From: Pelagibacterium lacus
GTDB lineage: Bacteria; Pseudomonadota; Alphaproteobacteria; Rhizobiales; Devosiaceae
Direction: 5' to 3'
Assembly (NCBI RefSeq): GCF_003345525.1
Contig: NZ_QQNH01000007.1
Span: forward strand, 114,258 to 178,257
DNA: 64,000 bases
This document shows positions 1 to 9,485 of the stretch, piece by piece (within the stretch, counting starts at the first letter, position 1; each line of letters opens with the position of its first letter). The notes beneath the pieces are model-generated. The model saw nothing but the letters and a program-made list of their open reading frames with translations. It was not told where the DNA came from and searched no databases. Made by a program: the position numbers and the translations under genes.

Positions 1-393
1 TCACGGGGTTTCTCCTTGGGGCAGATCGGCCGGCGCGCATCGGTGGCCCATGGCGACGTGCCAGCCATTGGCGAGGTAGAGAACCGCTTCCTCGCAGGAG
101 AAATGCGTCCGGCCATCGGAGGCTGCGGCCTTCATGGCATCGAGCTGGAAGGCGCTGATGGGCTCGATCAGCTCCAGCTCGATGAGGATCGGGGCGCCGG
201 AGAGAAATTGCGTCGTGCCCCCGAACACCGAATCGGAAGGATCTTCTGGCCGGAGGAAATCCGCATCGATGAGCTCGACCTCCATATGCGGACGCGCTTC
301 CACGACCTCGACCTCATCCCCCTGTTGCGCACTGGCCGCATGGGGCATGGCGGCGAGGATCAGGGCAATCGGCAGGCTCATGCATTTCATCAT
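1..393 (-). CDS. small secreted hypothetical protein
   Basis: I do not recognise this 130-residue protein. It begins with a clear Sec signal peptide (hydrophobic stretch in residues 4-17, cleavage likely after ASA near residue 22), and the mature part is acidic, with two cysteines (near residues 99 and 118) that could form a disulfide in the periplasm. The start is supported by a GGAGG-type ribosome-binding site just upstream on the minus strand (about 399-406). The stop codon is the very first base triplet of the window, so the gene is complete. It is the most distal of a set of minus-strand genes that follow arfB. No function is assigned. Confidence 0.7.
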   Translation of the reverse strand: MMKCMSLPIALILAAMPHAASAQQGDEVEVVEARPHMEVELIDADFLRPEDPSDSVFGGTTQFLSGAPILIELELIEPISAFQLDAMKAAASDGRTHFSCEEAVLYLANGWHVAMGHRCAPADLPQGETP

Positions 394-502
394 GGATTCC
401 CTCCTCCGCGGCCGACCGTGGGCAGCGAATGGGACGAAGACGAGACGATTTGATGACCCTTTTGTGCGGCTCCCGCCACGATGCGGGTCCGCTGGCGATG
501 GA

Positions 503-811
503 TCATTGCTCGTCGGGATAATGGCCCTTGGTCTGGCCTACCATCCTGGCCAGTTCCGAGAACGAACCGGTTTCGGTTTCCGATGCGGTCGTATTGGCCA
601 GGATGAGCAGGCGGGCCGGGAAGGCCACGGCGTCCCGGCTGGCGGGGCTCATGTCCTCGGCCAGCCGATCGTCGCCCAGCGCGATCTGCTCGGCGCGCTG
701 GAGCGCGATGGTGATCTCATCCCGGGTCATCACCCCCTTGGCGACCAGCGCGTTGTTGATCGACGCGATGGCCAGATAGAGGCCTTGGAGCTGCAGATTG
801 GAGACGTTCAT
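503..811 (-). CDS. conserved-looking hypothetical protein, about 102 aa
   Basis: The protein is 102 residues, soluble and probably helical: no signal peptide or membrane segment is visible. The N-terminal half (LYLAIASINNALVAKG...DEITIALQRAE) looks like an amphipathic helical hairpin. I chose the ATG at 809-811 rather than an upstream extension because GAGGAGG sits five bases before it on the minus strand, and the extension translates to low-complexity arginine/alanine residues that are the out-of-frame image of the neighbouring membrane ORF. Function unknown. Confidence 0.7.
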   Translation of the reverse strand: MNVSNLQLQGLYLAIASINNALVAKGVMTRDEITIALQRAEQIALGDDRLAEDMSPASRDAVAFPARLLILANTTASETETGSFSELARMVGQTKGHYPDEQ

Positions 812-882
812 GGGGTCCTCCTCGGTTTTCCGCGCGAGTCTATACTGAAATGACCGATATGGCTTGAGGTTGCGGCGGATCG

Positions 883-1071
883 CTATGGACGGCCGAGAAA
901 CCCCGAAACGGCCTGCAGCATCTGCGGATCGTTCCAGAGCACCCACGCGCCGATGACCACGGCCAGCACGACGATCAGCCCCAGCACCTTGCGGGCCAGC
1001 GAAAAGACCAGCCAGAAGACGAAAAGCGCCGCGAATGCGATCCCGATAAAGGCGTAGGTGTCGGTAGGAAT
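883..1071 (-). CDS. small membrane protein, no canonical start codon
   Basis: This frame reads as a convincing small membrane protein: a short polar lead (IPTDTYAF), a hydrophobic helix (IGIAFAALFVFWLVFSLA), a basic turn (RK), a second helix (VLGLIVVLAVVIGAWVLW) and a polar tail ending LGRP. That is a two-helix hairpin of about 63 residues. No in-frame ATG, GTG or TTG precedes it: upstream codons run open through a serine-rich stretch back into the end of arfB. The coordinates begin at the only nearby near-cognate codon, ATT (1069-1071), which is a placeholder. Either an unusual start is used, translation depends on arfB, or the start codon has been lost. Confidence 0.45.
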   Translation of the reverse strand: MPTDTYAFIGIAFAALFVFWLVFSLARKVLGLIVVLAVVIGAWVLWNDPQMLQAVSGFLGRP

Positions 1072-1148
1072 GGCAGCACCGGAAGACGAGGAAAACGAGT
1101 ATTGCCTATGCCGTCTCCGGGTGGCTTTTTGATGTCGGCGCCGTGTCG

Positions 1149-1580
<432 letters not shown>

Positions 1581-1794
1581 TGGCAAACCTCTATCGCCGA
1601 TCCGATTCCTTCAGGCGGACAGCCGGCCTGTGGATAACCCCGGCCAATCTATCAGGGGCGACGTCAAAGAAACAGCTTGGGGCCGCCATGGGAATTAATA
1701 CACGTATAATCAAGGATTTAGGCGAATCGCCATCGCCAGGTCGGCTTTAAAAACCGTCCGGGCGAAAAAACTTCGGAAGCGCCGGATGATGTCG

Positions 1795-1822
1795 CTTGAC
1801 TTGCTTGGGGGACCCCTATAAA
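1795..1822 (+). promoter_or_regulatory. candidate promoter of tRNA-Asp
   Basis: A CTTGAC -35 element (1795-1800) is followed after 16 bases by TATAAA (1817-1822), about 40 bases before the tRNA. This resembles the alphaproteobacterial housekeeping sigma consensus. Inferred from sequence only. Confidence 0.45.
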
Positions 1823-1862
1823 CGGAGCCCACCTTGCCGGGGCGGAACGCTTCGGAGCACGA

Positions 1863-1939
<77 letters not shown>

Positions 1940-2024
1940 TTTTTTCTAAATATTTTCAGTATGTTTGAGCGTTTCCGACTGGAGGCGCTTTTTGGTTGTG
2001 GCCGGCCCATGGCGGCCGCGCTCA

Positions 2025-2040
2025 TGCGGCCGGGGCCGCA
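2025..2040. repeat. 16-bp GC palindrome downstream of glycosyltransferase gene
   Basis: The sequence TGCGGCC-GG-GGCCGCA is nearly perfectly self-complementary and lies about 35 bases beyond the stop of the minus-strand glycosyltransferase gene. It could act as an RNA hairpin at the 3' end of that transcript, but no T-run follows directly, so a terminator role is uncertain. Confidence 0.35.
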
Positions 2041-2074
2041 CGAGTCCAATGGCTTTGGGGGAGGGGTTTGGCTC

Positions 2075-2818
2075 TTAGTCCCGGTAGTCGGTATAGTCCG
2101 AAGTGACCGGCTTGCCGCGGAAGGTGACGGCGAAGAAATTCAGCGTATAGGTCAATCCGGTGCGCACGACGCCCTGCTTTTGCAGGCGCCGGCCGGAGGT
2201 GAGCATCCGCAGCTTGAAGGTCCATTTGACCCCGCCCACGCGCGAGAGCCGCACGGCGATATCGGTGTCCTCGCCGTAAAAGGTGATCGACTGGTTGTAG
2301 CCGCCGGCCTTCAGCCAGGCATCGCGCCTGAACACGAAATTGCCGCCCTGGACCACCGATCCCACTTTCAGGACGTAGCGGTTGATCAGGTAGATGGCCT
2401 TGGTCAGCCAGTAGAATCCTTCCGTGATGGCCCGGCTCGTCCAGGGAAGGTCGTGATAGATATAGGGACCGCTGACGCAGACGAGGCCCTCGTCCTTCTT
2501 GAATTCGGAGAGGGCGGTGTCGAGCCAGCCGGGGGGCACGATGGTGTCGGCGTCGATATTGGCGACATAGAGCCCGGTGGAATTCTCGAAGCCCGCCGAG
2601 CGGGCATAGCCGAGCCCCTTGCGGGTTTCCAGCACCACCTTCACGCGGTCGAAGGCGCCGGCCACGGCGCTCGTGCCGTCCGTGGAGGCATTGTCCACGA
2701 CGACGACCTCGGCTCGAGAACACAGTGCGCTGCGATCGATCTCTTCGAGGACCGATTTCAGGCAATCGCCCAGCAGGGCTTCTTCATTGTGGGCCGGAAT
2801 GACAAACGCGACGTCCAT
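2075..2818 (-). CDS. glycosyltransferase family 2 protein
   Basis: This 247-residue protein is a GT-A fold family 2 glycosyltransferase that would move a sugar from a nucleotide-sugar donor to an unknown acceptor. The N-terminus has the usual IPAHNEE (7-13); the donor-binding VDNASTDGT lies at 41-49; the metal-binding DAD is at 89-91; and a GED motif at 182-184 is in the catalytic-base position. There is no strong membrane anchor, so it is probably cytoplasmic or peripheral. It stands alone, with no polysaccharide cluster around it, so the acceptor cannot be inferred from context. Confidence 0.87.
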   Translation of the reverse strand: MDVAFVIPAHNEEALLGDCLKSVLEEIDRSALCSRAEVVVVDNASTDGTSAVAGAFDRVKVVLETRKGLGYARSAGFENSTGLYVANIDADTIVPPGWLDTALSEFKKDEGLVCVSGPYIYHDLPWTSRAITEGFYWLTKAIYLINRYVLKVGSVVQGGNFVFRRDAWLKAGGYNQSITFYGEDTDIAVRLSRVGGVKWTFKLRMLTSGRRLQKQGVVRTGLTYTLNFFAVTFRGKPVTSDYTDYRD

Positions 2819-2938
2819 GGTCTCCCTCGAGCGTGCTGCTTTGCCCGTTTACGTGCAGACGCGGCAAGAAGCAAACCTATTCAGGCCGGGGAAAGGCGGC
2901 ATGGGGAAAACGTGGCAGAAACGCCGCGCCTGCCGCGG

Positions 2939-3262
2939 TCAGCCGCAGGAAGCGCGCACCAGCGTGCGGGCGACGCTCACCTCGAGGTTGAGGCGATTGG
3001 GGTTGTAGTCCTGGGTGACCGGCTGCCCCGACTGGTAGATGCGCACCGTTCCGGTGCTCCTGACAGGCTGCCCGTCGATTCGGACGTCCTGCGCCGTGCT
3101 GCCCGTAACCACCCCGCCGGCCTTGTTGGCCAGGGCGCTGGCGCCGCAGTCGATCGGCGGCGGCATGGAGGTGTCCGGGGGCGTCGTGGTGCTGGAGCAG
3201 GCGCCCACGGCGAGAAGCGCTGCCGAGGCGATGCTAAGAAGGGAAATCTGGCGTATGGGCAT
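2939..3262 (-). CDS. I78-family peptidase inhibitor lipoprotein
   Basis: The protein is a 107-residue predicted lipoprotein: a hydrophobic signal ends in VGAC, with Cys21 as the lipidated residue, then a Thr/Pro-rich linker. The C-terminal half matches the I78 inhibitor pattern of small envelope proteins, with a conserved cysteine (DCGASAL) and the signature TQDYNPNRLNL followed by VRASCG. Family members inhibit serine proteases in vitro; the target here is unknown. The start at 3260-3262 is supported by AAAGGAG upstream. Longer upstream readings in this frame have no recognisable content. Confidence 0.8.
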   Translation of the reverse strand: MPIRQISLLSIASAALLAVGACSSTTTPPDTSMPPPIDCGASALANKAGGVVTGSTAQDVRIDGQPVRSTGTVRIYQSGQPVTQDYNPNRLNLEVSVARTLVRASCG

Positions 3263-3288
3263 GCAACCGGCTCCTTTCGGGGCGGATA

Positions 3289-3513
3289 TTATCCGTTGCG
3301 CGGGCCGAACACCCTGCGCACGCCTGCGCGCACGCCGCGGCGGAAGTGATAGAATCCGTCCTGCAGATCGCCGCGCAGATCCTGGTAGATGCCCGAGAGC
3401 ATCAGCCCGACGTCGCGCATGTTCTCGCGCCATTCGGGTTCGGGGGCGGTCAGGGCCGATTGGGGGCGGCGCAGTTTCAGCCGGGTGAAGATCGAATCGT
3501 CTCTGTAGGCCAT
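3289..3513 (-). CDS. small hypothetical protein, 74 aa
   Basis: I do not recognise this protein. It is hydrophilic with a basic C-terminus (RRGVRAGVRRVFGPRNG), has no signal peptide or membrane helix, and a central amphipathic helix is likely (NMRDVGLMLSGIYQDLRGDL). A GGAGG ribosome-binding site lies five bases before the ATG at 3511-3513, which supports expression. It lies 26 bases upstream of the I78 lipoprotein on the same strand, so the two are probably co-transcribed. Confidence 0.65.
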   Translation of the reverse strand: MAYRDDSIFTRLKLRRPQSALTAPEPEWRENMRDVGLMLSGIYQDLRGDLQDGFYHFRRGVRAGVRRVFGPRNG

Positions 3514-3700
3514 TCAAACCTCCATCATGGTTACGGAATTCTTGTCGCTATAACTATGGCAATTGCATGAACAATGTAAACGCAAGGCGATCGTTCCATG
3601 CTGCGTTTGCCGGCACATGCCAGACGGATCGCACAGGAAAGGCGATTGCTATAAGGTCTCGCCGGGAATCGCAATGGAAGCGGCAGGCAGGGAGTGGCAT

Positions 3701-5182
3701 ATGCGGCACGGCGGATCGTTGGTTTTGGCTTCACTGGCCCTCGTGCTCGCCATGACGGCACCGGGAGCGGCGCAGAGGACCGATGTGGTGGTCGGCCTGG
3801 TGCTCGAGCCGCCCCATCTCGACCCCACCTCGAATGCGGCGGCGGCCATAGACGAGGTGGTCTATGCTAATCTCTTCGAGGGGCTGACCCGCTTCGGGGC
3901 CAATGGGGATATCCTGCCGGCGCTGGCGGAAAGCTGGGACATTTCGCCCGATGGGCTCACCTACCGCTTTACCCTGCACGACGGCGTGACGTTCCATGAC
4001 GGTGCGGCGCTGACGGCGGCGGATGTGGTTTTCAGCCTCGACCGGGCGCGGGCCGGCGATTCGGTCAACGCGCAGAAATTCCTCTTCGCCGATATCGAGG
4101 CTGTCGTGGCCGAGGACGACCGCACGGTGGTCGTGACCCTTGCCCGCCCCAACGGCAATTTCCTCTTCAACATGGCCTGGGGCGATGCGGTGATCGTCGC
4201 GGAGGCCAGCGCCGGGACCAATGCGACGCAGCCGATCGGGACCGGACCGTTCCGGTTCGAAACCTGGCGGCAGGGCGACAGCGTCACTCTGGTGCGCAAC
4301 CCGTCCTATTGGGGAGAGCCGGCCCGGCTCGAAAGGGCGACGTTCCGGTTCATTTCCGATCCCACCGCCGCCTTCGCCGCCATGATGGCCGAGGATGTCG
4401 ATACCTTCCCGGTGTTTCCCGCCCCGGAAACCCTCTCCATCCTCGACGCCGATCCGCGCTTCGAAACCGTTGTCGGGACCACCGAGGGCGAGACCATCCT
4501 CGCCATGAACAATCGCCGCGAACCGCTCGACGACATCCGGGTGCGCGAGGCGATCGCCCACGCCATCGACCGGCAGACCATCATCGATGGGGCGATGTTC
4601 GGCTATGGCACGCCCATCGGCACCCATTTCGCGCCGCATCACCCGGCTTATGTCGACCTGACCGGGCTTTCGGCCCATGATCCGGCGCGCGCGCGGGATT
4701 TGCTGTCCGAAGCCGGCGTCGAGGGCCTGCGCCTGTCGCTGGCCCTGCCGCCGCCGGTCTATGCGCGCCGGGGGGGCGAGATCATCGCGGCGCAATTGCG
4801 CGACGTGGGCATAGAGACCGACATCGTCAATCTCGAATGGGCCCAATGGCTGGAACAGGTTTTCGGCAATGCCGATTTCGACCTGACGGTGATTTCCCAT
4901 ACCGAGCCCATGGATATCGAGATCTACGGGCGCGAAGACTATTATTTCGGCTATGGAGCGCCGGAATTCCAGGCATTGTGGGACGAGCTCAACCTCACCC
5001 TGGACCCCGACCGGCGCAATGCGTTGTTGGGCGATCTTCAACGCAACATCTCGGAAAATTTCGTCAACGCCTATATTTTCCAGCTCGCCAAGGCGGGCGT
5101 GCAGAATGTCGACCTCGAAGGCATGTGGATCAACGCGCCGACCCAGGCGACCGACCTCACCCAGGTCTATTGGGCCGACTGA
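3701..5182 (+). CDS. ABC transporter substrate-binding protein, family 5
   Basis: This is the periplasmic binding protein of a peptide/nickel/opine-type ABC importer (SBP family 5). The 493-residue form starts with a signal peptide (LVLASLALVLAMTAPGAAQ), then has family landmarks: LDPTS near the mature N-terminus, LAESWDISPDGLTYRFTL, the HDG...TAADVVFS block, IGTGPF, and an AIDRQTI helix. The ATG at 3701 follows GGGAG at a suitable distance and places the signal peptide at the N-terminus; an upstream ATG at 3674 is possible but adds charged residues. It heads an operon with two permeases and a double ATPase. The ligand cannot be deduced from sequence. Confidence 0.92.
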   Translation: MRHGGSLVLASLALVLAMTAPGAAQRTDVVVGLVLEPPHLDPTSNAAAAIDEVVYANLFEGLTRFGANGDILPALAESWDISPDGLTYRFTLHDGVTFHDGAALTAADVVFSLDRARAGDSVNAQKFLFADIEAVVAEDDRTVVVTLARPNGNFLFNMAWGDAVIVAEASAGTNATQPIGTGPFRFETWRQGDSVTLVRNPSYWGEPARLERATFRFISDPTAAFAAMMAEDVDTFPVFPAPETLSILDADPRFETVVGTTEGETILAMNNRREPLDDIRVREAIAHAIDRQTIIDGAMFGYGTPIGTHFAPHHPAYVDLTGLSAHDPARARDLLSEAGVEGLRLSLALPPPVYARRGGEIIAAQLRDVGIETDIVNLEWAQWLEQVFGNADFDLTVISHTEPMDIEIYGREDYYFGYGAPEFQALWDELNLTLDPDRRNALLGDLQRNISENFVNAYIFQLAKAGVQNVDLEGMWINAPTQATDLTQVYWAD

Positions 5183-5211
5183 GCGGCCCCTGACATGAGG
5201 GCGGCAAGGGC

Positions 5212-6159
5212 ATGACCCGCTTCGTGCTGGGCAGGGTGACGATGATGCTGGCCAGCCTGCTGGTGGCCAGCATCGTCATATTCCTCGTGCTCGAAGTGCT
5301 GCCCGGCGATCCTGCCGCTTTCATGCTCGGCCTCAACAGCTCCGCCGAGGCGTTGCAGGCCCTGCGCGAGCAATTGGGGCTCAACCAGCCGGTTCTCGCC
5401 CGTTACGGGGCGTGGCTGTCGGGCATGGTGCGGGGCGATTTCGGGATCAGCTACACCTATCGGGTTCCGGTAGCCGGGCTGATCGCCGATCGCCTCTGGG
5501 TTTCCCTGCCGCTGGCCATATATGCGCTCACCCTGTCGACACTGATCGCCATTCCCGTCGGGCTGCTCGCGGCGGCCAACCGCAATGGCGCGGTCGATCT
5601 GGGCGCCATGGGCCTGGCGCAGATCGGCATCGCGCTGCCCAATTTCTGGTTCGCCATGCTGCTGGTGCTGGTGTTCTCGGTGGGCCTGCGCTGGTTTTCC
5701 TCCGGAGGGTTTCCCGGCTGGGAGGACCCAGGGGCCGCCATGGCCGCCCTGACGCTGCCCGCCATCGCCCTTGCCCTGCCGCAGGCCTCGATCCTGGCCC
5801 GCATCATGCGCTCCAGCCTCATCGACGCCCTGGAAGAGGATTATGTGCGGACCGCGCGGGCCAAGGGGCTGACGCGGACGCAAGCTCTCATCCGCCATGC
5901 CCTGCGCAATGCGCTGATCCCGGTGATCACCATCATGGGCCTGCAGTTTTCCTTCCTGCTGGCCGGGGCGATCATCATCGAGAACGTCTTCTACCTGCCC
6001 GGCCTGGGCAGGCTGGCCTTCCAGGCCATATCGGCGCGCGACCTGATCGTGGTGCGCTCGGTGGTGATGATCCTGGTCTTTGCCGTGATCGTCGTGACCT
6101 TCCTCGTCGACATCGCCTATGCTCTTGTCGATCCGCGCCTGCGGCAGGGCCGGCCATGA
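5212..6159 (+). CDS. ABC transporter permease, DppB-like
   Basis: This is the first inner-membrane permease of the importer, 315 residues with about six membrane helices. It has the DppB/OppB-type N-terminal helix followed by PGDPAAFMLG, and the cytoplasmic EAA loop, seen as ALEEDYVRTARAKGLTR around residues 205-221, that docks the ATPase. It lies 29 bases after the binding-protein gene, and its stop overlaps the start of the next permease by 4 nt (ATGA), which indicates translational coupling. Confidence 0.92.
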   Translation: MTRFVLGRVTMMLASLLVASIVIFLVLEVLPGDPAAFMLGLNSSAEALQALREQLGLNQPVLARYGAWLSGMVRGDFGISYTYRVPVAGLIADRLWVSLPLAIYALTLSTLIAIPVGLLAAANRNGAVDLGAMGLAQIGIALPNFWFAMLLVLVFSVGLRWFSSGGFPGWEDPGAAMAALTLPAIALALPQASILARIMRSSLIDALEEDYVRTARAKGLTRTQALIRHALRNALIPVITIMGLQFSFLLAGAIIIENVFYLPGLGRLAFQAISARDLIVVRSVVMILVFAVIVVTFLVDIAYALVDPRLRQGRP

Positions 6160-6989
6160 AGAAAGGGACGAGGCTCCAGCCCAACCTCCTGATCGGCGCC
6201 GCCATCTCGCTGCTGGTTCTCGCCATGGCGCTGCTGTCGCTCGTCTGGACGCCGTTCGACGTGACGGTCCTCGTGGTGGGCGACCGCCTGCAACCGCCCA
6301 ACGGAACCCATTGGCTGGGGACCGATCATTTCGGCCGCGACATCTTCTCGATGATCCTGGTGGGCGCCCGGACCTCGATCGCGGTGGCCGTGGTGGCGGT
6401 GGGGCTGGGCATCGGCCTGGGCGTCCCGCTCGGACTTGCCGCGGCCGCCAATGCGGGATCGCTGCTCGACGATCTGGTCATGCGCGGCAACGACATTGTC
6501 TTTGCCTTTCCGGCCCTGATCATAGCGATTCTCATCACCGCCATCTTCGGCCCGGGCGCCATCAATGCGATCGTCGCCATCGGCATTTTCAACATCCCGG
6601 TCTTCGCCCGCCTGACCCGCGGCTCGGCGCTGGCCCTGTGGCCGCGCGATTTCATCAAGGCGGCGCGGCTGGCGGGCAAGGGGCGCGTGCTGATCTCCAT
6701 CGAGCACATCCTGCCCAATGTGGCCAATACGCTGATCGTCCAGGCCACGATCCAGTTTTCCCTCGCCATCCTGGCCGAGGCGGGGCTGGCCTATGTGGGG
6801 CTCGGCGCGCAACCGCCCATGCCGAGCTGGGGGCGGATGCTGGCCGAGGCCCAGACCATGATCGCCCTCGCGCCGCATGTGGCGATCATTCCCGGCCTCG
6901 CCATCGTCGTCACCGTCCTGGGGCTCAACCTGCTGGGCGACGGTCTTCGCGATATTTTCGATCCCCGCATGCGGGGACGTCGGCCATGA
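6156..6989 (+). CDS. ABC transporter permease, DppC-like
   Basis: This is the second permease, 277 residues. The N-terminus has one membrane helix and a periplasmic loop ending in the typical HWLGTDHFGRDIFS segment of DppC/OppC proteins, then five more helices. The EAA loop reads FIKAARLAGKGR. It starts inside the stop of the upstream permease and its own stop overlaps the ATPase start, so the three genes are a coupled translational unit. It should form a heterodimeric channel with the DppB-like protein. Confidence 0.92.
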   Translation: MKKGTRLQPNLLIGAAISLLVLAMALLSLVWTPFDVTVLVVGDRLQPPNGTHWLGTDHFGRDIFSMILVGARTSIAVAVVAVGLGIGLGVPLGLAAAANAGSLLDDLVMRGNDIVFAFPALIIAILITAIFGPGAINAIVAIGIFNIPVFARLTRGSALALWPRDFIKAARLAGKGRVLISIEHILPNVANTLIVQATIQFSLAILAEAGLAYVGLGAQPPMPSWGRMLAEAQTMIALAPHVAIIPGLAIVVTVLGLNLLGDGLRDIFDPRMRGRRP

Positions 6990-8590
6990 GCCTGCTCACC
7001 CTCGACCATGCCGGCCTCACGATCGACGATCACCGGATTCTCGATGGCGTCTCCCTGTCCGTCGCGCAAGGGGAGGTTCTCGGACTGGTCGGGGAATCGG
7101 GGTCGGGCAAGTCGCTCACGGCGCTGTCGATCCTGAACCTCTTGCCGCGCGGCGCGCGGCTGTCGGGCCGGATCGATTTCGACGGCACGGCGCTTTCGGC
7201 CCTCTCCGAGCGGGAGATGACCCGGCGGCGCGGCGCCGAGATCGGCATGATCTTCCAGGAGCCCATGACGGCGCTCAACCCGCTGATGACCATAGGCGAC
7301 CAGGTGGCCGAAACCATCCGCATCCACAAGGGCTGGGGCCGGGGCAGGGCGCTTCGATCGGCCGGCGATATCCTCGCACAGGTGGGACTACCGAGCGAAA
7401 AGGTGTCCCCCTCGCGCTACCCGCACGAATTGTCCGGTGGCCAGCGGCAGCGGGTCGGGATCGCCATGGCGGTGGCGCTCGGTCCGAAACTCCTGATCGC
7501 CGACGAGCCGACCACCGCGCTCGACGTGACGACCCAGGCGCAGATTCTCGCGCTGCTGGCCGAACTGACCAAAACCCTCGACATGGCCCTGCTGCTCATC
7601 ACCCACGATCTGGGCATCGTCAGCAGCATGGCCGACCGGGTCGCCGTGCTGCATGCGGGGCGTGTGGTGGAGACCGGACCGACCGGGGCGGTCCTTGCGG
7701 CGCCACGGCAAGCCTATACGCGCCAGCTTCTGGCCGCGACCCTGCACCGCCCCCAGCGCATCGCGCGGGCCGGAAGCGATGTCCTGCTGTCGGTCGAGCA
7801 TGTGGTGCGCGACTATGCCTTGCCCCGGCGCGGCCTTTTCGCGCCGCCGCAAAGCGTCCGGGCCGTCGACGATGTGAGCTTCGTCATCCGGCGTGGCGAA
7901 AGCGTCGGACTGGTAGGCGAGAGCGGAAGCGGCAAATCCTCGCTGGCCCGCGCCATTGTCGGGCTGGACCGCCCGCAGGCGGGGCGGGTGCGGATGGGCG
8001 CGGTCGAGATCGGTCCGGCCGGCGGGGGGACGACCGCCATCCTGCGCGACATGCAGATGGTGTTTCAGGACCCCTATGGGTCGTTCAACCCGCGCCATCG
8101 CGTGGACCGGCTCGTCGCCGAGCCACTGCATCTGTTGGGCCGCGACCGACCCGGGGCGGACGAGCGCAGCCGCAGGGTCGCTGCGGCGCTGGAGGCGGTG
8201 GGAATATCGCCCCGGATGGCCGACCGCTACATCCACGAATTTTCCGGCGGCCAGCGCCAGCGGATCGCCCTGGCGCGGGCCTTGATCGTCGAGCCGGAGC
8301 TGATCGTGCTCGATGAAGCTGTGTCGGCGCTCGACGTCTCCATCCGCGCCCAGATCCTCGACCTTCTGGCCGATATCTCCAATACGCGAGGCGTGGCGCT
8401 GCTCTTTATCGCGCACGACCTGCATGTGGTCCGCGCCATCACCGACCGGGTATTGGTGATGAAGGATGGGCGGATCGTTGAGGAGGGGGAGACCGGCGAC
8501 GTTCTGTCCCGCCCCCGGCATCCCTATACGCAGGCCCTCGTCGCCGCCACGCCGACCCTTGCCCGCGCTGCGGGCGGGGAGGCGGGCTAG
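6986..8590 (+). CDS. dual ABC ATPase (DppD-DppF fusion)
   Basis: A single 534-residue protein carries both nucleotide-binding domains of the importer. The first has Walker A GESGSGKS (36-43), signature LSGGQRQR (about 148) and Walker [13 protein letters not shown] (about 170). The second has GESGSGKS (about 311), FSGGQRQR and [12 protein letters not shown]. Both show the switch histidine after ITHD or IAHD. Fusion of the D and F subunits is common for this family in alphaproteobacteria (YejF/GsiA style). It would energise the two permeases encoded immediately upstream. Confidence 0.93.
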   Translation: MSLLTLDHAGLTIDDHRILDGVSLSVAQGEVLGLVGESGSGKSLTALSILNLLPRGARLSGRIDFDGTALSALSEREMTRRRGAEIGMIFQEPMTALNPLMTIGDQVAETIRIHKGWGRGRALRSAGDILAQVGLPSEKVSPSRYPHELSGGQRQRVGIAMAVALGPKLLIADEPTTALDVTTQAQILALLAELTKTLDMALLLITHDLGIVSSMADRVAVLHAGRVVETGPTGAVLAAPRQAYTRQLLAATLHRPQRIARAGSDVLLSVEHVVRDYALPRRGLFAPPQSVRAVDDVSFVIRRGESVGLVGESGSGKSSLARAIVGLDRPQAGRVRMGAVEIGPAGGGTTAILRDMQMVFQDPYGSFNPRHRVDRLVAEPLHLLGRDRPGADERSRRVAAALEAVGISPRMADRYIHEFSGGQRQRIALARALIVEPELIVLDEAVSALDVSIRAQILDLLADISNTRGVALLFIAHDLHVVRAITDRVLVMKDGRIVEEGETGDVLSRPRHPYTQALVAATPTLARAAGGEAG

Positions 8591-8659
8591 GCCCTTGCTT
8601 CGGTTCCGTGGCGGCGCTATGGAGCCGAGTACGGCACCTGGACAGGACGAGGCTTGAAA

Positions 8660-9313
8660 ATGGTCGATTTCGCACGCGCGCGCCGCACGATGGTAGACAA
8701 CCAGTTGCGGACCAGCGGGATTACCGACTGGCGGATTCTCGATGCGATGAACCGTGTTCCGCGCGAACGCTTCGTCCCCGAAAACCAGGTCGCCTTCGCC
8801 TATAGCGAGGAGGCGATACAGCTCTCGCCGCTCCGTGCGATGATGGTTCCCTCGGCCTTGGCCCGTCTGATCCAGCTGGCCGAGATCGGCAGCCAGGACG
8901 TGGTGCTCGATGTCGGTTGCGGCACCGGCTATTCTACGGCGGTCATCGCCGGCCTGGCCAATGCGGTCGTGGCGCTCGAGAGCGAGGAAGCCCTGGCGGC
9001 CAGGGGCAATGATATCCTCGCGCATCTCGATATCGGCAATGCGGGGATCGTCACCGGACCGATCGAGCGGGGCGTGCCCCGCGAGGCCCCCTTCGGTGCC
9101 GTCATCCTCCAGGGCGCCGTCGACGCCGTGCCGCCGGCCCTGTTCGAGCAATTGAGCGACGGCGGAAAGCTCGTGGCGGTGATCGGCAGCGGCCACGCGG
9201 CGGTGGCCCATCTCTATGTCAAGACGGGCGACGACGTGGCGTCGACCCCGACGTTCAACCTGAGCCTGCCCATGCTGGGGCAGTTCGCGCCGAAGCCCGA
9301 ATTCGTGTTCTGA
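8660..9313 (+). CDS. isoaspartate-methyltransferase-like protein
   Basis: The protein (217 residues) has the PIMT-like architecture: an N-terminal RTMVDNQLRTSGITD segment, RVPRERFVPE, then the SAM-binding motif VLDVGCGTGYSTAVIAGL. It is usually annotated as protein-L-isoaspartate O-methyltransferase, but the isoaspartyl-site motif (GQ-T/S-I-S-x-P) found in true Pcm, including the second copy in this window, is replaced here by LSPLRAMMVPS. The substrate may therefore differ. The ATG at 8660 is preferred to a TTG two codons upstream. It precedes tolC, an order I associate with rhizobial genomes. Confidence 0.8.
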   Translation: MVDFARARRTMVDNQLRTSGITDWRILDAMNRVPRERFVPENQVAFAYSEEAIQLSPLRAMMVPSALARLIQLAEIGSQDVVLDVGCGTGYSTAVIAGLANAVVALESEEALAARGNDILAHLDIGNAGIVTGPIERGVPREAPFGAVILQGAVDAVPPALFEQLSDGGKLVAVIGSGHAAVAHLYVKTGDDVASTPTFNLSLPMLGQFAPKPEFVF

Positions 9314-9485
9314 TCCGGCAGGGGAACGCTTTTCGCCCGTCGCGCCCTGTGGCACACTGCTACAGTGTTGCCGACTCAGCACGGATGGCATCTTACCGAC
9401 ATTAAAACTTGGTTAGATCGGCATTTGCGATTGAACGCCGTCCCGCCGGCACGTACCCTGCGCGGACGCTGGAGGCTGACAGTTT

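Noticed and set aside
1961..3349. A 462-codon plus-strand frame after tRNA-Asp
   Set aside because: It runs antisense through the glycosyltransferase and lipoprotein genes, both with clear motifs and ribosome-binding sites.
3518..3700. Divergent promoter and regulator site between the small hypothetical gene and the ABC operon
   Set aside because: The gap is AT-richer but I could not find a convincing -35/-10 pair or symmetric operator.
7388..9391. A 667-codon minus-strand frame opposite the ABC ATPase and methyltransferase genes
   Set aside because: It spans two real genes and the gap between them and shows no protein-like features.
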